Source of the DNA: CAVSLM01 sp963728895
GTDB lineage: Bacteria > Pseudomonadota > Gammaproteobacteria > JBBQDK01
Length of the DNA: 64,000 nt
Assembly (NCBI GenBank): GCA_963728895.1
Contig: CAVSLM010000001.1
Coordinates: 1 to 64,000, forward strand
Reading direction: 5' to 3'
The notes beneath the pieces were generated by a model. It did not search any database and had not been told where the DNA came from. It worked only from the letters and a program-made list of their open reading frames with translations. How positions within the stretch are numbered: the first letter of the stretch is position 1; each line of letters begins with the position of its first letter. The position numbers and the translations under genes are program-made. Shown here one piece after another: positions 30,738 through 42,457 of this stretch.

Positions 30738-31181
30738 TCAGCGATTCTGGCGGCTGGCCAGGCGCAGCATCGCCTCCCGCAGGTGCGCGTCTTCTATGGT
30801 CGAGGCGACTCGGCGCAGCAGGTCGGCGGACTGCGCCGAGAGCGTGCGCCGCTCGGGAGCACGCTTCATGGAATTTCCTGGCGCAAGGGTGCCTACCTTC
30901 ACGCGCAATGTCGTGCCGGCCGGTAGCCCCAGCCCGGTGAGCACCGCGGATCCGCAGTAGCGCAGGCGGGAAGCAAACGCCGGCGAGTCGGCCACCAGCA
31001 CCAGCAAACCGTCGCGCACGACGGCCGCCTGGAGATGCCGGTCGAGGTTCGCAGGCAGGAGCTTTCGCGCCTGCAGGGTCAGGTTCTGCTGCACCCTGGC
31101 GCGGTTCAACAGGGTAGCTGCGACGCCACCGCATCCCGTTTCAAGCAGGTCGCGTAGCGGGCGCGGTTTTCCGTTGCTCAT
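30738..31181 (-). CDS. dciA: DciA-type helicase loader (DUF721)
   Basis: 147 residues. The N-terminal half (about 10-110) matches the DUF721 fold; it has LRDLLE and a run of hydrophobic strands (LLVLVADSPAFASRLRY). DciA loads the replicative helicase DnaB at the origin in bacteria that lack DnaC. It occupies the position between lpxC and secA where Pseudomonas carries its dciA. It converges with lpxC and diverges from the M23 gene. Confidence 0.8.
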   Translation of the reverse strand: MSNGKPRPLRDLLETGCGGVAATLLNRARVQQNLTLQARKLLPANLDRHLQAAVVRDGLLVLVADSPAFASRLRYCGSAVLTGLGLPAGTTLRVKVGTLAPGNSMKRAPERRTLSAQSADLLRRVASTIEDAHLREAMLRLASRQNR

Positions 31182-31276
31182 GAGGGCTTCGGCTGCTCGA
31201 GTGGCTCAGGGGAAAACGCGACTCCGCACAGGCGGCGTCCACGCTTCAACAGCAGCACAGACGCGGAGCGCGATGC

Positions 31277-32206
31277 ATGAACATCATACTCTTCACCAAG
31301 TTCGGCCACCGTACCTGGCGCCTGCACCTCGATCAGCCACGCAACGCCCTGCTGATGGCGCTCAGCCTGGGGTTGCTGTGCCTGACCGCCCTTCAGATCG
31401 GTGAACATCTCAGCCGTCCGGAAGGACTTGCGCAGCGTTGGCGTGCGGAGCTCCATCAGCAGCGGCGGCTCATCGACTCCGCAAAGGCGGATGCCCGGGC
31501 GGACGCCACGGCGCTGGCACTGCGCATGGCGCGGATGCAGGCGCAGGTCATGAGGCTGGAGGCACTGGGCGAGCGATTGGCGAAGATGGCCAAGCTCGAC
31601 AAGGGCGAGTTCGATTTCCGCCGCCCCCCGGCCATCGGCGGCCCGCTTCGTCCGACAGAGCTGGACTCCGGGGAGTTCCCGGATTTCTCGCAGTCGCTGG
31701 AGCGCCTGAAGCGTCAGCTCGACGACCGCGAGCAGCAGCTGGTCATCATGGAAAGCATGCTGCTGAACCGTTCCCTGCAGCAACGCGCCCAGCCCAAGGG
31801 CGCACCGGTCCGGGACGGCTGGGTTTCCTCCGGCTTCGGTAACCGAACGGATCCCTTCACCGGGCACAAGGCGTTGCATGCGGGAGTGGACTTCGCCGCG
31901 CCGGCGGGGACCGAGGTCATCGCCGTCGCCGGTGGTGTGGTGGCGTGGTCCGGTGTCCGGGAAGGATACGGCAAGATGGTCGAGGTCAACCACGCCAACG
32001 GCTACGTCACCCGCTATGCACACAACGAGCGCAACCTGGTGAAGGCCGGCGATACCGTTCAGCCGGGGCAGGTAATTGCCCTGCTCGGCTCCACCGGGCG
32101 CTCCACTGGGGCGCACGTGCATTTCGAAGTGCTCCGCAACGGCAACCCGGTCGATCCCATGTCCTTCATCGAAGCGTCGCGCCAGCCCAGAAGCCTGTCT
32201 GAGTAA
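31277..32206 (+). CDS. M23 family peptidoglycan metallopeptidase
   Basis: 309 residues. A transmembrane segment (about 26-45) anchors the protein in the inner membrane. A coiled coil with many Gln/Arg/Leu (about 55-170) precedes the LytM-type domain. Zinc ligands are visible: H..GVDFAAPAGTEV (His and Asp) and GAHVHFEV (HxH). The usual role is peptidoglycan endopeptidase or amidase activator. Its place upstream of secA matches Pseudomonas. Confidence 0.88.
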   Translation: MNIILFTKFGHRTWRLHLDQPRNALLMALSLGLLCLTALQIGEHLSRPEGLAQRWRAELHQQRRLIDSAKADARADATALALRMARMQAQVMRLEALGERLAKMAKLDKGEFDFRRPPAIGGPLRPTELDSGEFPDFSQSLERLKRQLDDREQQLVIMESMLLNRSLQQRAQPKGAPVRDGWVSSGFGNRTDPFTGHKALHAGVDFAAPAGTEVIAVAGGVVAWSGVREGYGKMVEVNHANGYVTRYAHNERNLVKAGDTVQPGQVIALLGSTGRSTGAHVHFEVLRNGNPVDPMSFIEASRQPRSLSE

Positions 32207-32375
32207 TCCGCACGTCGCGAGGCGGGTGGGAAATCGAGAGTATTCGACGGGCTCGTGGCCCGCGCCACGCTAAACTCTTTCCGCCGCTCCCGGTCATACG
32301 AATCGGAAGCTGATAATGAGCGCGAGCTTGCGCTATTATCTCGCGTTTGGTGCCTAACGCCGGACTCCTCCACTC

Positions 32376-35114
<2,739 letters not shown>

Positions 35115-35163
35115 TGCGGTCGGCGGTAAGGACCGCACGCACCGCAGTCCCGGGGCCTTCCCG

Positions 35164-36378
35164 ATGGTGATGGACGCTTCTTCTGGTGGCGCCAGTCCGA
35201 TTGCCGGTGTGCGGCTCGGGACCGCAAGTGCGGGCATCCGCAAGCCGGGTCGCCCCGATCTGGTGGTGATGGAACTTGTGCCCGGAAGCGAGTGCGTAGC
35301 GGTATTCACTCGCAACGCCTTCTGCGCAGCACCGGTCAGCGTGGCGCGGCAGCACCTTTCTGCTTCCCGGCCGCGCTACCTGCTCATCAACACCGGAAAC
35401 GCCAATGCCGGAACCGGTGCGCCGGGACTCAGGGACGCGCTGCAGTGTTGCGAGGCGCTGGCGCGGCTAGCCGGGTGCGAGACAGCCGAGGTATTGCCGT
35501 TTTCCACCGGGGTCATCGGCGAGCCGCTGCCGGTCGGTGTCCTGCAAGCGGGACTCCCCGTGGCATTGGCCGATCTTGCGCCGGACGGCTGGGAAGCGGC
35601 CGCACAAGCCATCATGACCACGGACACGGTAGCGAAATGGGCGTCGCGGCGGGTTACGCTGTCCGGAGGGGACATTGCGGTGACCGGGATGGCCAAGGGC
35701 GCCGGCATGATCCGTCCCGATATGGCCACCATGCTTGCTTTCGTGGCGACCGATGCCACAGTCGACCGCGACCTCTTGCAACGCTGTCTGCGGGACGCGG
35801 TGGCCGCCTCCTTTAACCGCATTACTGTCGACGGCGACACCTCGACCAATGACGCCTGCGTGCTGGTCGCCACCGGCTGCGCACAGCGGCCGCCGCTGAC
35901 CGATATGCACCCGGATTATGCCTTGCTGGCAGGCGCGGTCGGCATCGTGTGCATGGAGCTGGCCCAGGCCATCGTGCGCGACGGTGAGGGTGCCACCAGG
36001 TTCATCACCGTGGAGGTCGAAGGCGGGTGCAGTGCCGAAGAATGCCGGGCGGTTGCCTACACGGTTGCACAATCGCCTCTGGTAAAGACCGCCTTCTTTG
36101 CCGGGGACCCGAACTGGGGACGTATTCTCGCCGCGGTCGGGCGGGCCGGCTTGCCCGACCTGGATATCTCGCAGGTCGTCATTTATCTCGACGAGGTGTG
36201 CATCGTGCGCGGCGGTGGTCGTGCCCCCGAGTATCAGGAGACCGAGGGCCGGCGCGTGATGCAGAGGAGCGCCATCACGGTTCGCATTGCGCTCGGGCGC
36301 GGTGCGGCCTCGGAACGCGTATGGACCTGTGACTTCTCCTACGAGTACGTGCGCATCAACGCCGAGTACCGAACCTGA
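35164..36378 (+). CDS. argJ: Ornithine acetyltransferase / N-acetylglutamate synthase ArgJ
   Basis: 404 residues, arginine synthesis. It transfers acetyl from N-acetylornithine to glutamate and may also use acetyl-CoA. The self-cleavage site is in RPDMATMLAFVATDA, with Thr near residue 189 becoming the nucleophile. TNTGNANAGTG-like NTGNANAGTG and DPNWGRILAAVGRAG are family motifs. The ATG at 35164 is used (another ATG is 6 bases on); a longer frame upstream is the secA tail. The secA-argJ order is also seen in Pseudomonas. Confidence 0.94.
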   Translation: MVMDASSGGASPIAGVRLGTASAGIRKPGRPDLVVMELVPGSECVAVFTRNAFCAAPVSVARQHLSASRPRYLLINTGNANAGTGAPGLRDALQCCEALARLAGCETAEVLPFSTGVIGEPLPVGVLQAGLPVALADLAPDGWEAAAQAIMTTDTVAKWASRRVTLSGGDIAVTGMAKGAGMIRPDMATMLAFVATDATVDRDLLQRCLRDAVAASFNRITVDGDTSTNDACVLVATGCAQRPPLTDMHPDYALLAGAVGIVCMELAQAIVRDGEGATRFITVEVEGGCSAEECRAVAYTVAQSPLVKTAFFAGDPNWGRILAAVGRAGLPDLDISQVVIYLDEVCIVRGGGRAPEYQETEGRRVMQRSAITVRIALGRGAASERVWTCDFSYEYVRINAEYRT

Positions 36379-36409
36379 AGGAGTACCGGATTCGGACGTC
36401 GATATCGCC

Positions 36410-37384
36410 GTGCACGCCGATTCCAAGCCAGTCCCCCTGCATGTCGCAGTTGCAGCCGTATTCAATGCTGCGGGCCAGGTCCTGCTGGCCAGACGCCCCG
36501 CGCAGGTGCATCAGGGCGGCCTCTGGGAGTTTCCTGGTGGCAAAGTGGAGCCCGGGGAGACCGTCGAGGAGGCGCTGGTGCGCGAGTTGCAGGAAGAGCT
36601 TGGCATCCGCGCCGGTGCGCGCCGCCCGCTGATCCAAGTTGTCCACGATTATCCGGACCGCTCCGTGCTGCTGGACGTGTGGCGGGTGGACCAGTTCTCG
36701 GGCGTGGCGCGCGGTCGCGAAGGTCAGCCTCTGCAATGGGCCGCGCCCGAAGCGCTGCCCGGCGTGCCGTTTCCGGCGGCCAACCTGCCCATCGTCACCG
36801 CCGTGCGCCTGCCGACACGCTACATGGTCAGCGGCGAGCCGGTCAGGGGGCCTTCAGCCTTCCTGGCGCAGCTTGAGCGCTCTCTGGAAAGCGGTATCCG
36901 ACTGGTCCAGCTCCGGGCCAAGTCCCTCGGTACGTCTGAGTTCGAAGCGCTTGCGCGCAGCGCCCTGGCGCTGGTGCACCGCTACCACGGCCGCCTGCTG
37001 CTGAATGCAGCGCCCGCGCTGGTCGAGGTGTTGGACGCGGATGGCGTGCACCTGACGCGTGCGCGATTGCTGGCGCTGGGGGAGCGTCCGCTGCCGAGAG
37101 GGTTCTGGGTGGGAGCGTCATGTCACGATGCCGCTGCCATCGCACACGCGCGCCACATTCAGGCCGACTTCGTCGTGGTCTCCCCCGTGCTGTCTACGCC
37201 CACGCATTCGCAAGCCACACCCATCGGCTGGGTCGGATTGCGCAGGCTTGCTGCAGCTGCAAACTTCCCGGTCTACGCACTGGGTGGTATGGAGGAGGGC
37301 CATCTGTCACAGGCGTTCGAGAACGGGGCGCAAGGCATTGCCGGAATCGGCGCACTGTGGGGTCGCGGAGCGCCGGCGCCATGA
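36410..37384 (+). CDS. Nudix hydrolase fused to a ThiE-like domain (MutT-type)
   Basis: 324 residues with the GTG at 36410. Residues 1-130 are a Nudix domain with a complete Nudix box GGKVEPGETVEEALVRELQEELG, in two pieces: GGKVEPGETVEE and RELQEELG. Residues 150-320 resemble thiamine phosphate synthase (RLVQLRAK, GVHLTRAR, GASCHDAA, YALGGM). The same two-domain protein follows argJ in Pseudomonas. The first half probably sanitises 8-oxo-dGTP; the function of the second half is not known. Other in-frame starts at 36287, 36302 and 36329 lie inside argJ. Confidence 0.87.
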   Translation: MHADSKPVPLHVAVAAVFNAAGQVLLARRPAQVHQGGLWEFPGGKVEPGETVEEALVRELQEELGIRAGARRPLIQVVHDYPDRSVLLDVWRVDQFSGVARGREGQPLQWAAPEALPGVPFPAANLPIVTAVRLPTRYMVSGEPVRGPSAFLAQLERSLESGIRLVQLRAKSLGTSEFEALARSALALVHRYHGRLLLNAAPALVEVLDADGVHLTRARLLALGERPLPRGFWVGASCHDAAAIAHARHIQADFVVVSPVLSTPTHSQATPIGWVGLRRLAAAANFPVYALGGMEEGHLSQAFENGAQGIAGIGALWGRGAPAP

Positions 37385-37863
37385 CGCTTCGTGCTGTCCC
37401 GGTGCTGGTGTTGGCAGCTTCGATGCTGATTGGCGTCTTGGTCTGCCTGGGGCTGCACCGGCACCAAGGCCCATCAGGCGCAACGAGCACGCAGGACCGT
37501 GTGGTACTGCAACTGCAAACGCCCTGCGATGCGGCGGGCGCCGGCTGCAACGCCCATGGTGGGGGTGTGCACATGCTGATGCGCTTCAAGAACAAGGTGC
37601 AGCCACTGACCAGGACAACTTTCACCGTTGCGCTGGAAGACTTCCCAGACCCCGCAGAATCGATAACGGCGACATTCCGCATGCCCGGGATGAATATGGG
37701 AGAGAACCGCTATGTCCTGGTAGCAGGTACGGGAGGGGTTTGGCGAGGCGACATCATGCTGCCGGTGTGCACCAGCGGTCGGAGGGATTGGGTGGTCGAA
37801 GTTCAGGTGCTGAGCAAAGGCAGGTCCTACCGCGCCGAGATGCCCTTCACGTCAGGAACGTAG
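37381..37863 (+). CDS. Exported FixH/YtkA-like small protein
   Basis: 160 residues. An N-terminal hydrophobic segment (about 5-22) looks like a signal anchor. The C-terminal half has ATFRMPGMNMGENRYVL, then a GVWRGDIMLPVCTSGR segment, the pattern of FixH/YtkA-like domains in which a Met-rich MPxMxMG precedes a beta strand. Two Cys occur near residues 50-57 (PCDAAGAGCNA). ATG overlaps the upstream gene by 4 bases. Some relatives take part in copper or cytochrome oxidase assembly; here no function can be assigned. Confidence 0.6.
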   Translation: MTLRAVPVLVLAASMLIGVLVCLGLHRHQGPSGATSTQDRVVLQLQTPCDAAGAGCNAHGGGVHMLMRFKNKVQPLTRTTFTVALEDFPDPAESITATFRMPGMNMGENRYVLVAGTGGVWRGDIMLPVCTSGRRDWVVEVQVLSKGRSYRAEMPFTSGT

Positions 37864-37943
37864 CGCGGAGCACCACGCGGTCGATCAGGGAAATTTCCGG
37901 CATTCGGAGTGCGCCTTCGCACCAGCCTCCAGACAAGCGACTC

Positions 37944-38129
37944 CTATGCTTCGTCTTCGGAAGGAGCGGTCTGCTCCCCTGCAATGCGGTGCGATTCGTC
38001 CAGCCAGCTCCCCAGATCGATAAGCCGGCAGCGCTCGCGGCAAAACGGGCGCCACCGCGAGTTCTGGGACCAGACTACGGGCTCGCCGCAGGTTGGGCAG
38101 CGAACCCCGGATGGCTCATCCACTGCCAC
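37944..38129 (-). CDS. yacG: DNA gyrase inhibitor YacG
   Basis: 61 residues, a zinc-finger protein with four Cys (C11, C14, C30, C34: CPTCGEP ... FCRERCRLIDLG). The family binds GyrB and inhibits gyrase. It is the last gene of a minus-strand order pilB-pilC-pilD-coaE-zapD-yacG; coaE-zapD-yacG is the E. coli order. It begins 7 bases after zapD. Confidence 0.93.
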   Translation of the reverse strand: MAVDEPSGVRCPTCGEPVVWSQNSRWRPFCRERCRLIDLGSWLDESHRIAGEQTAPSEDEA

Positions 38130-38136
38130 GACGATC

Positions 38137-38955
38137 TCAGATGATGCAGCAGGTCAGCTGAAATTCAACGTCCTGCTCGGTCTGAACCGGTCTTGCGTCC
38201 GGATTCTCCTGATGCAGGAAGCGCACCGTGAATCGGTGCCGACCGCCGCTGATTTCTGTGAAGTAAGGTGAGTTGCGCGGCAGGGCGATTCGTACCAGCT
38301 GGCAGGGCAAATTGACGTCCAGAGCCTTCTGAAAGAATCCTCCACTCGCGAGCTCGTCCGTGGCGACGGAGCTGTGGCGGGTCAGCCGCAGAATCAGGTC
38401 GATGGATTTGCGGATTGGCTCGAAAGTATCCAGCCAGCCCGTCAGCACCGCGGTGCGCTGCTCGCCCGGTTGCTGCAACCAGTAATGATACGCCGGCAGG
38501 TCAAAATCGCAGGTGCCGCCGGGAATGGCGCTGCGCTGCAGGATGCTGTTCAGGAACTCGTTTTGCTTGAGGTGATGGCCGATCGGTCCACTGGTGTTGT
38601 TGAGGCGCTCCACTAGCTCGTTGAGTTCTTCGAGCAGCTGGTCGAGACGCTGGCGGTTCACTCCGGGACTCTGCTGCAGTCTCAGCAGGTTTCCGGTGTG
38701 GCGTTCGAGCTCCTTCATCACTTCGTTCTTCAGGTCGGTACGACTGAAGATATTGAGGATTTCCAGCAAACTTGCCAGCGTCGCGCGGCTGTCCCAGACG
38801 CTGTCGCGGTCAAGGTTGTGAGCGGCCTGCTGAAACAGAAACTCCAGACGCAAGAAGCTCCGGATTCGTTCGTTCAGTGGCTGTTCGTAGACGATGTGAG
38901 GCTCGGAGGGAAGCACGGCATGCGCCGGCCGCGAACCTGAGTTGGGATTGCGCAT
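38137..38955 (-). CDS. zapD: Cell division protein ZapD
   Basis: 272 residues, cross-linker of FtsZ filaments. It opens MRNPNSGSRPAHAVL and shows YEQPLNERIRSFLRLE, LLRLQQSPGVN and AYHYWLQQP, typical of ZapD. The start at 38955 is preceded by GGTGGAGAATAACCGC. A longer frame to 39159 exists upstream but lies in the insertion element. The gene is separated from coaE by that insertion. Confidence 0.93.
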   Translation of the reverse strand: MRNPNSGSRPAHAVLPSEPHIVYEQPLNERIRSFLRLEFLFQQAAHNLDRDSVWDSRATLASLLEILNIFSRTDLKNEVMKELERHTGNLLRLQQSPGVNRQRLDQLLEELNELVERLNNTSGPIGHHLKQNEFLNSILQRSAIPGGTCDFDLPAYHYWLQQPGEQRTAVLTGWLDTFEPIRKSIDLILRLTRHSSVATDELASGGFFQKALDVNLPCQLVRIALPRNSPYFTEISGGRHRFTVRFLHQENPDARPVQTEQDVEFQLTCCII

Positions 38956-39021
38956 GCGGTTATTCTCCACCACATCGACCGGGCAACGCAAATGGGTGTT
39001 GCCCCCTAGCCTACAAAGGGA

Positions 39022-39664
39022 GGCCCCCCGGCTTTGCCGGGGTGGCAGACGGAGTTTGACAATTACGGGAGTCCATGCGGGAAACTCCACCTCGTGAGCC
39101 GCCAAAGCACACGAAGAGGAGAATCCCGATGGACGAGTTTGGGAGCCTAAGTCACACACGGTGGGACTGCAAATATCATGTGGTATTCATTCCGAAGTGC
39201 CGCCGCAAGACGTTGTACGGGCAGTTGAGGCAGTACCTTGGGGAGGTGCTGCGCAAGTTGGCTGCGCAGAAGGAGAGCCGGATAGAGGAAGGACACCTGA
39301 TGCCGGATCATGTGCAGATGATGATTGCGATTCCGCCGAAGCATGCGGTTTCGCAGGTGATCGGATACATCAAGGGCAAGAGCGCGATCCACTTGGCGCG
39401 GGTGTACGGAGAGAGGAAGCGCAATTTCGTGGGACAGCACTTCTGGGCCCGGGGGTACTTCGTCTCGACGGTGGGCCGAGACGAGGCAGTGATCCGCGAG
39501 TACATCCGCAACCAGGAGCAAGAGGATCAGCGCCTCGATCAAATGAACCTGTGGCGCTGACCGGCCACCTCCAGGTGGCGCATCACAAGTGGGGGCCGCG
39601 TTAGCGACCCCCGTTAGCCGCTTTGAGCGGCTCACAAACTAAGGCCCCCGGCTTTGCCGGGGGA
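39022..39664 (+). mobile_element. IS200/IS605-type insertion sequence
   Basis: An element of about 640 bases between zapD and coaE. Its ends carry near-identical hairpins, CCCCGGC-TTT-GCCGGGG at 39026-39042 and CCCCCGGC-TTT-GCCGGGGG at 39645-39663, in direct orientation, as expected for the folded ends of IS200-type elements. A further stem AGCCGCT-TTG-AGCGGCT lies at 39616-39632. There are no terminal inverted repeats or target duplication, again typical. It is orientated against the host operon, and its right end stops 3 bases before the coaE stop codon. Confidence 0.85.
39129..39560 (+). CDS. tnpA: IS200-type transposase, HUH motif altered to HVQ
   Basis: 143 residues, the single-tyrosine (Y1) transposase that cuts and joins single-stranded DNA. 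GAGGAG at 39115 precedes the ATG. The family reads DCKYHVVFIPKCRRK, LMPDH.., GYIKGKSAIHLAR and FWARGYFVSTVGRDE. The catalytic tyrosine is Y125 in REYIRNQ. The metal-binding HUH motif, normally HVH, here reads H61-V62-Q63. The second His is therefore Gln, which may weaken or abolish activity, or it may be a tolerated HUQ variant. The full length is preserved. Confidence 0.9.
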   Translation: MDEFGSLSHTRWDCKYHVVFIPKCRRKTLYGQLRQYLGEVLRKLAAQKESRIEEGHLMPDHVQMMIAIPPKHAVSQVIGYIKGKSAIHLARVYGERKRNFVGQHFWARGYFVSTVGRDEAVIREYIRNQEQEDQRLDQMNLWR

Positions 39665-39666
39665 TA

Positions 39667-40269
39667 TTACCGCGGATGGCTCGCGAGACGCGAATACCGC
39701 TGGTGCAGCGCCTCGACGCTGCGTTCGAGCTGCTCCAGCGAACCGTCATTTACCAGTACGTCGTCCGCCCGCGCAAGGCGTTCTTCGCGCTTCGCCTGGG
39801 CCGCCAGGATTGATTCCACCTGCTCCCGGTCTGCGCCGTCGCGCGCCAGACATCGCGCGTACTGAAGATCTTCGGCGGTGTCCACCACCAGCACCCGATC
39901 CACGAGATCGGCCTGTCCGGTTTCGACGAGCAACGGTATGACCAGTATGGCGTAGCCGGACCGAATCGAGGCCAACTGGAGCCGCATTTCCTCGCGGATC
40001 AGCGGGTGCAGCAGCCTTTCGAGCCGGCGGCGCAGTGCCGGATCCGCGAACACGCGCCTGCGCAGCCAAGGACGGTTCAGGCCCCCCTTCTGATCCAGTA
40101 TGTCCAGACCGAAATTCTGTACCAGGGTCTGCAGTGCGGGTCTGCCGGGCTCCACCAACTGGTGGGCTACGTCATCTGCATCGATGATCGGGACGCCGCG
40201 CGCGGCAAAACGTGCGGCGACGGTACTCTTGCCGCTTCCGATCCCCCCGGTGAGCCCCACGACCAGCAT
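39667..40269 (-). CDS. coaE: Dephospho-CoA kinase
   Basis: 200 residues, last step of coenzyme A synthesis. The P-loop GLTGGIGSGKST is at residues 5-16; DADDVAHQLVEPG and VPLLVE-like VIPLLVETGQ are present. The TAA stop (39667-39669) lies directly beside the right hairpin of the insertion sequence. pilD is 34 bases upstream. Confidence 0.95.
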   Translation of the reverse strand: MLVVGLTGGIGSGKSTVAARFAARGVPIIDADDVAHQLVEPGRPALQTLVQNFGLDILDQKGGLNRPWLRRRVFADPALRRRLERLLHPLIREEMRLQLASIRSGYAILVIPLLVETGQADLVDRVLVVDTAEDLQYARCLARDGADREQVESILAAQAKREERLARADDVLVNDGSLEQLERSVEALHQRYSRLASHPR

Positions 40270-40303
40270 TCAGTGTCCCGTGCGCTACCCACGCCGTGGC
40301 ATT

Positions 40304-41176
40304 CTACAATCCGGGCGCCGCCCACCTCAGATAGGCTTGCGTGATGCGATCGCCCCAAAGCAGGGCCAACCACCCTGCTGCCGCAAGGTAAGGGCCAAAC
40401 GGCATTGGCACATTGCGATCGCGCCCCCGCACCAAAATGAGCGCAATGCCCACGGTGGCGCCCACGGCGGAAGACAGAACGATCACCAGCGGCAGGCTTT
40501 GCCAGCCGAGCCAGGCGCCCAGCATCGCCAGCAGCTTGAAGTCCCCGTATCCCAAACCTTCCTTTCCCGTCGCCAATCGGAACAGGTGAAAAACCAGCCA
40601 CAACGTGAGGTACCCTCCTACCGCACCGATTACTCCGGACCGGATGTCCGTGAAGGTTCCTGCCAGGTTCAAGGTCAGGCCGAGCCATAGAAATGACAGG
40701 GTGATGATATCGGGCAGAAGCTGCCGGTCCGCGTCGATCATGCTGATGGCAATCAGCGCCCAGGTAAGGAGCAACGCCGCACCCGCCTGCCACCCAAAGC
40801 CGAAATGCGCAGCGACGATCGCTGCCAACACAGCACTCATCGCCTCTACGAACGGGTAGCGAATCGATATGCGTTCACCGCATGCAGCGCAACGACCCTT
40901 CAGCAGAAGGTAACTCAGAATCGGTATGTTTTCGAGGGCACTGACCGGGTGTGCGCAGTGCGGGCACCGCGAACGCGGAGTGATCAGGTTGAACGCCTCG
41001 TGCGCCGGGGGCTCGGTTCCACTGAGCTCGGCACATTGCGCCTGCCACTCGCGCTCCAGCATGATCGGCAGGCGATGGATGACGACGTTGAGGAAGCTTC
41101 CGATCAAAAGCCCCAGGATGCCGGTTACTGCGACGAACCCCGCCGGGCTGCTCGCCAGAAAATCGGTGATCAGCAT
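40304..41176 (-). CDS. pilD: Prepilin peptidase / N-methyltransferase PilD
   Basis: 290 residues, inner-membrane aspartyl protease that cleaves type IV prepilins after Gly and methylates the new N-terminus. A cytoplasmic four-Cys module is present (C71, C74, C96, C99). Catalytic aspartates are D148 in SMIDADRQLLPD and D212 in GYGDFKLLA. About eight membrane helices. The frame is intact, unlike pilC and pilB beside it. Confidence 0.95.
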   Translation of the reverse strand: MLITDFLASSPAGFVAVTGILGLLIGSFLNVVIHRLPIMLEREWQAQCAELSGTEPPAHEAFNLITPRSRCPHCAHPVSALENIPILSYLLLKGRCAACGERISIRYPFVEAMSAVLAAIVAAHFGFGWQAGAALLLTWALIAISMIDADRQLLPDIITLSFLWLGLTLNLAGTFTDIRSGVIGAVGGYLTLWLVFHLFRLATGKEGLGYGDFKLLAMLGAWLGWQSLPLVIVLSSAVGATVGIALILVRGRDRNVPMPFGPYLAAAGWLALLWGDRITQAYLRWAAPGL

Positions 41177-41230
41177 GCTGGCAGGAGAGCATTGCGCCTG
41201 ACGGGGGAACGGAGCACTTCCCGATCTTGG

Positions 41231-42451
41231 CTAAACGACCGACCCGAGCTTGAAAATGGGCAGGTACATCGCTACCAGCAGGCCACCAATGAGCACACCG
41301 AACACCGCCATGATGATCGGTTCCAGCAGACTGCTGAGGGAGTCGATCAAGTTGTCCACTTCTTCTTCATAGAAGTCCGCCACCTTGGCCAGCATGGCAT
41401 CGAGCGAACCCGACTCCTCGCCGATGGCCACCATCTGCGTCACCATGTGGGGGAACAAACCGGTCTGGCGCATGCAGGGTTGCAGCTGCTGGCCGGTGGC
41501 GACGTTGTCGCGCATCTGCAACACGGCATTCGAGTACACAATGTTTCCGGTCGCGCCGGCGACGGACTCGAGAGCTTCCACCAGCGGCACACCGGCGGCA
41601 AACATGGTGGACAAAGTGCGCGCGTAGCGGGCGATGGCCGCCTTGTTCAGAATTGTTCCGATCACCGGAACCCGAAGGAGGAAGCGGTCCAGGGCATAAT
41701 TGAACTTTCGCGAGCGACTTTTTGGCCTCTATCAGTCCGTAGATGGTGACACCGACACCGCGAAGATCGCCCACCAATAGGATTGAAAGAATTCCGAAAC
41801 TTGAGAACGAACAACGTGAACGCGGGCAGGTCGGCGCCGAAACCTCGGAACAGCGACTCGAACTGAGGAACCACAAAGATCAGAAAATCGCCGTGACGAT
41901 AAAGGCGACGACGATGACCGCCGTAGGGTAGAACATCGCCTTCTTGATCTTGCCCTTGATCGCCTCGGTCTTTTCCTTGTAGGGGGCGATCTTGTGCAGC
42001 AGGGTTTCCAGCACACCGGCATGTTCGCCCGCCCGCACCAGGTTGCAATAAATTCGTCGAAGTAAAGCGGATGTTTGGCCAAGCGCCTCGGCCAGGGAGC
42101 TGCCCGCTTTCCACGTCGGCCTTTAGTAAAGATCAGGGCCTGCATCGAGGGGTTTTCGTGACCGCGGCCGATGATCTCGAAGGACTGCACCAGCGGTACC
42201 CCGGACGACATCATGGTGGCCATCTGCCGGCTGAGGACGGCGATATCCCTGGGGATGATCTTCTTGTTCGACTGCTGGCGAAGAGATGCGGGCTTTTTGT
42301 TGACCTTTAGCGGGTTGATGCCCTGACGGCGCAGATCGGCCTTGACCAGCGGCCACCGTGTTGGCCCTTTGGCCTCACCCTTCGGTGCGTGCGCCGCGTT
42401 TATCGGTGCCTTCCCAAGCGAACAGCGTTCGTTGAGCGCCTTCTCTGCCAT
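41231..42451 (-). CDS. pilC: Type IV pilus inner-membrane platform PilC, frameshifted
   Basis: Membrane platform that couples PilB to pilin insertion. The start MAEKALNERCSLGK, RQGINPLKVNKK, RDIAVLSRQMATMMSSGVPL and the intact C-terminal 140 residues (TLSTMFAAGVPLVEALESV, EEESGSLDAML-like GEESGSLDAMLAK) identify it. The central part is spread over three frames with changes near 42120, 42062, 41890, 41800 and 41710. The corrected length, about 405 residues, is normal. It starts 6 bases after pilB ends. Confidence 0.92.
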
Positions 42452-42457
42452 AGCTAA

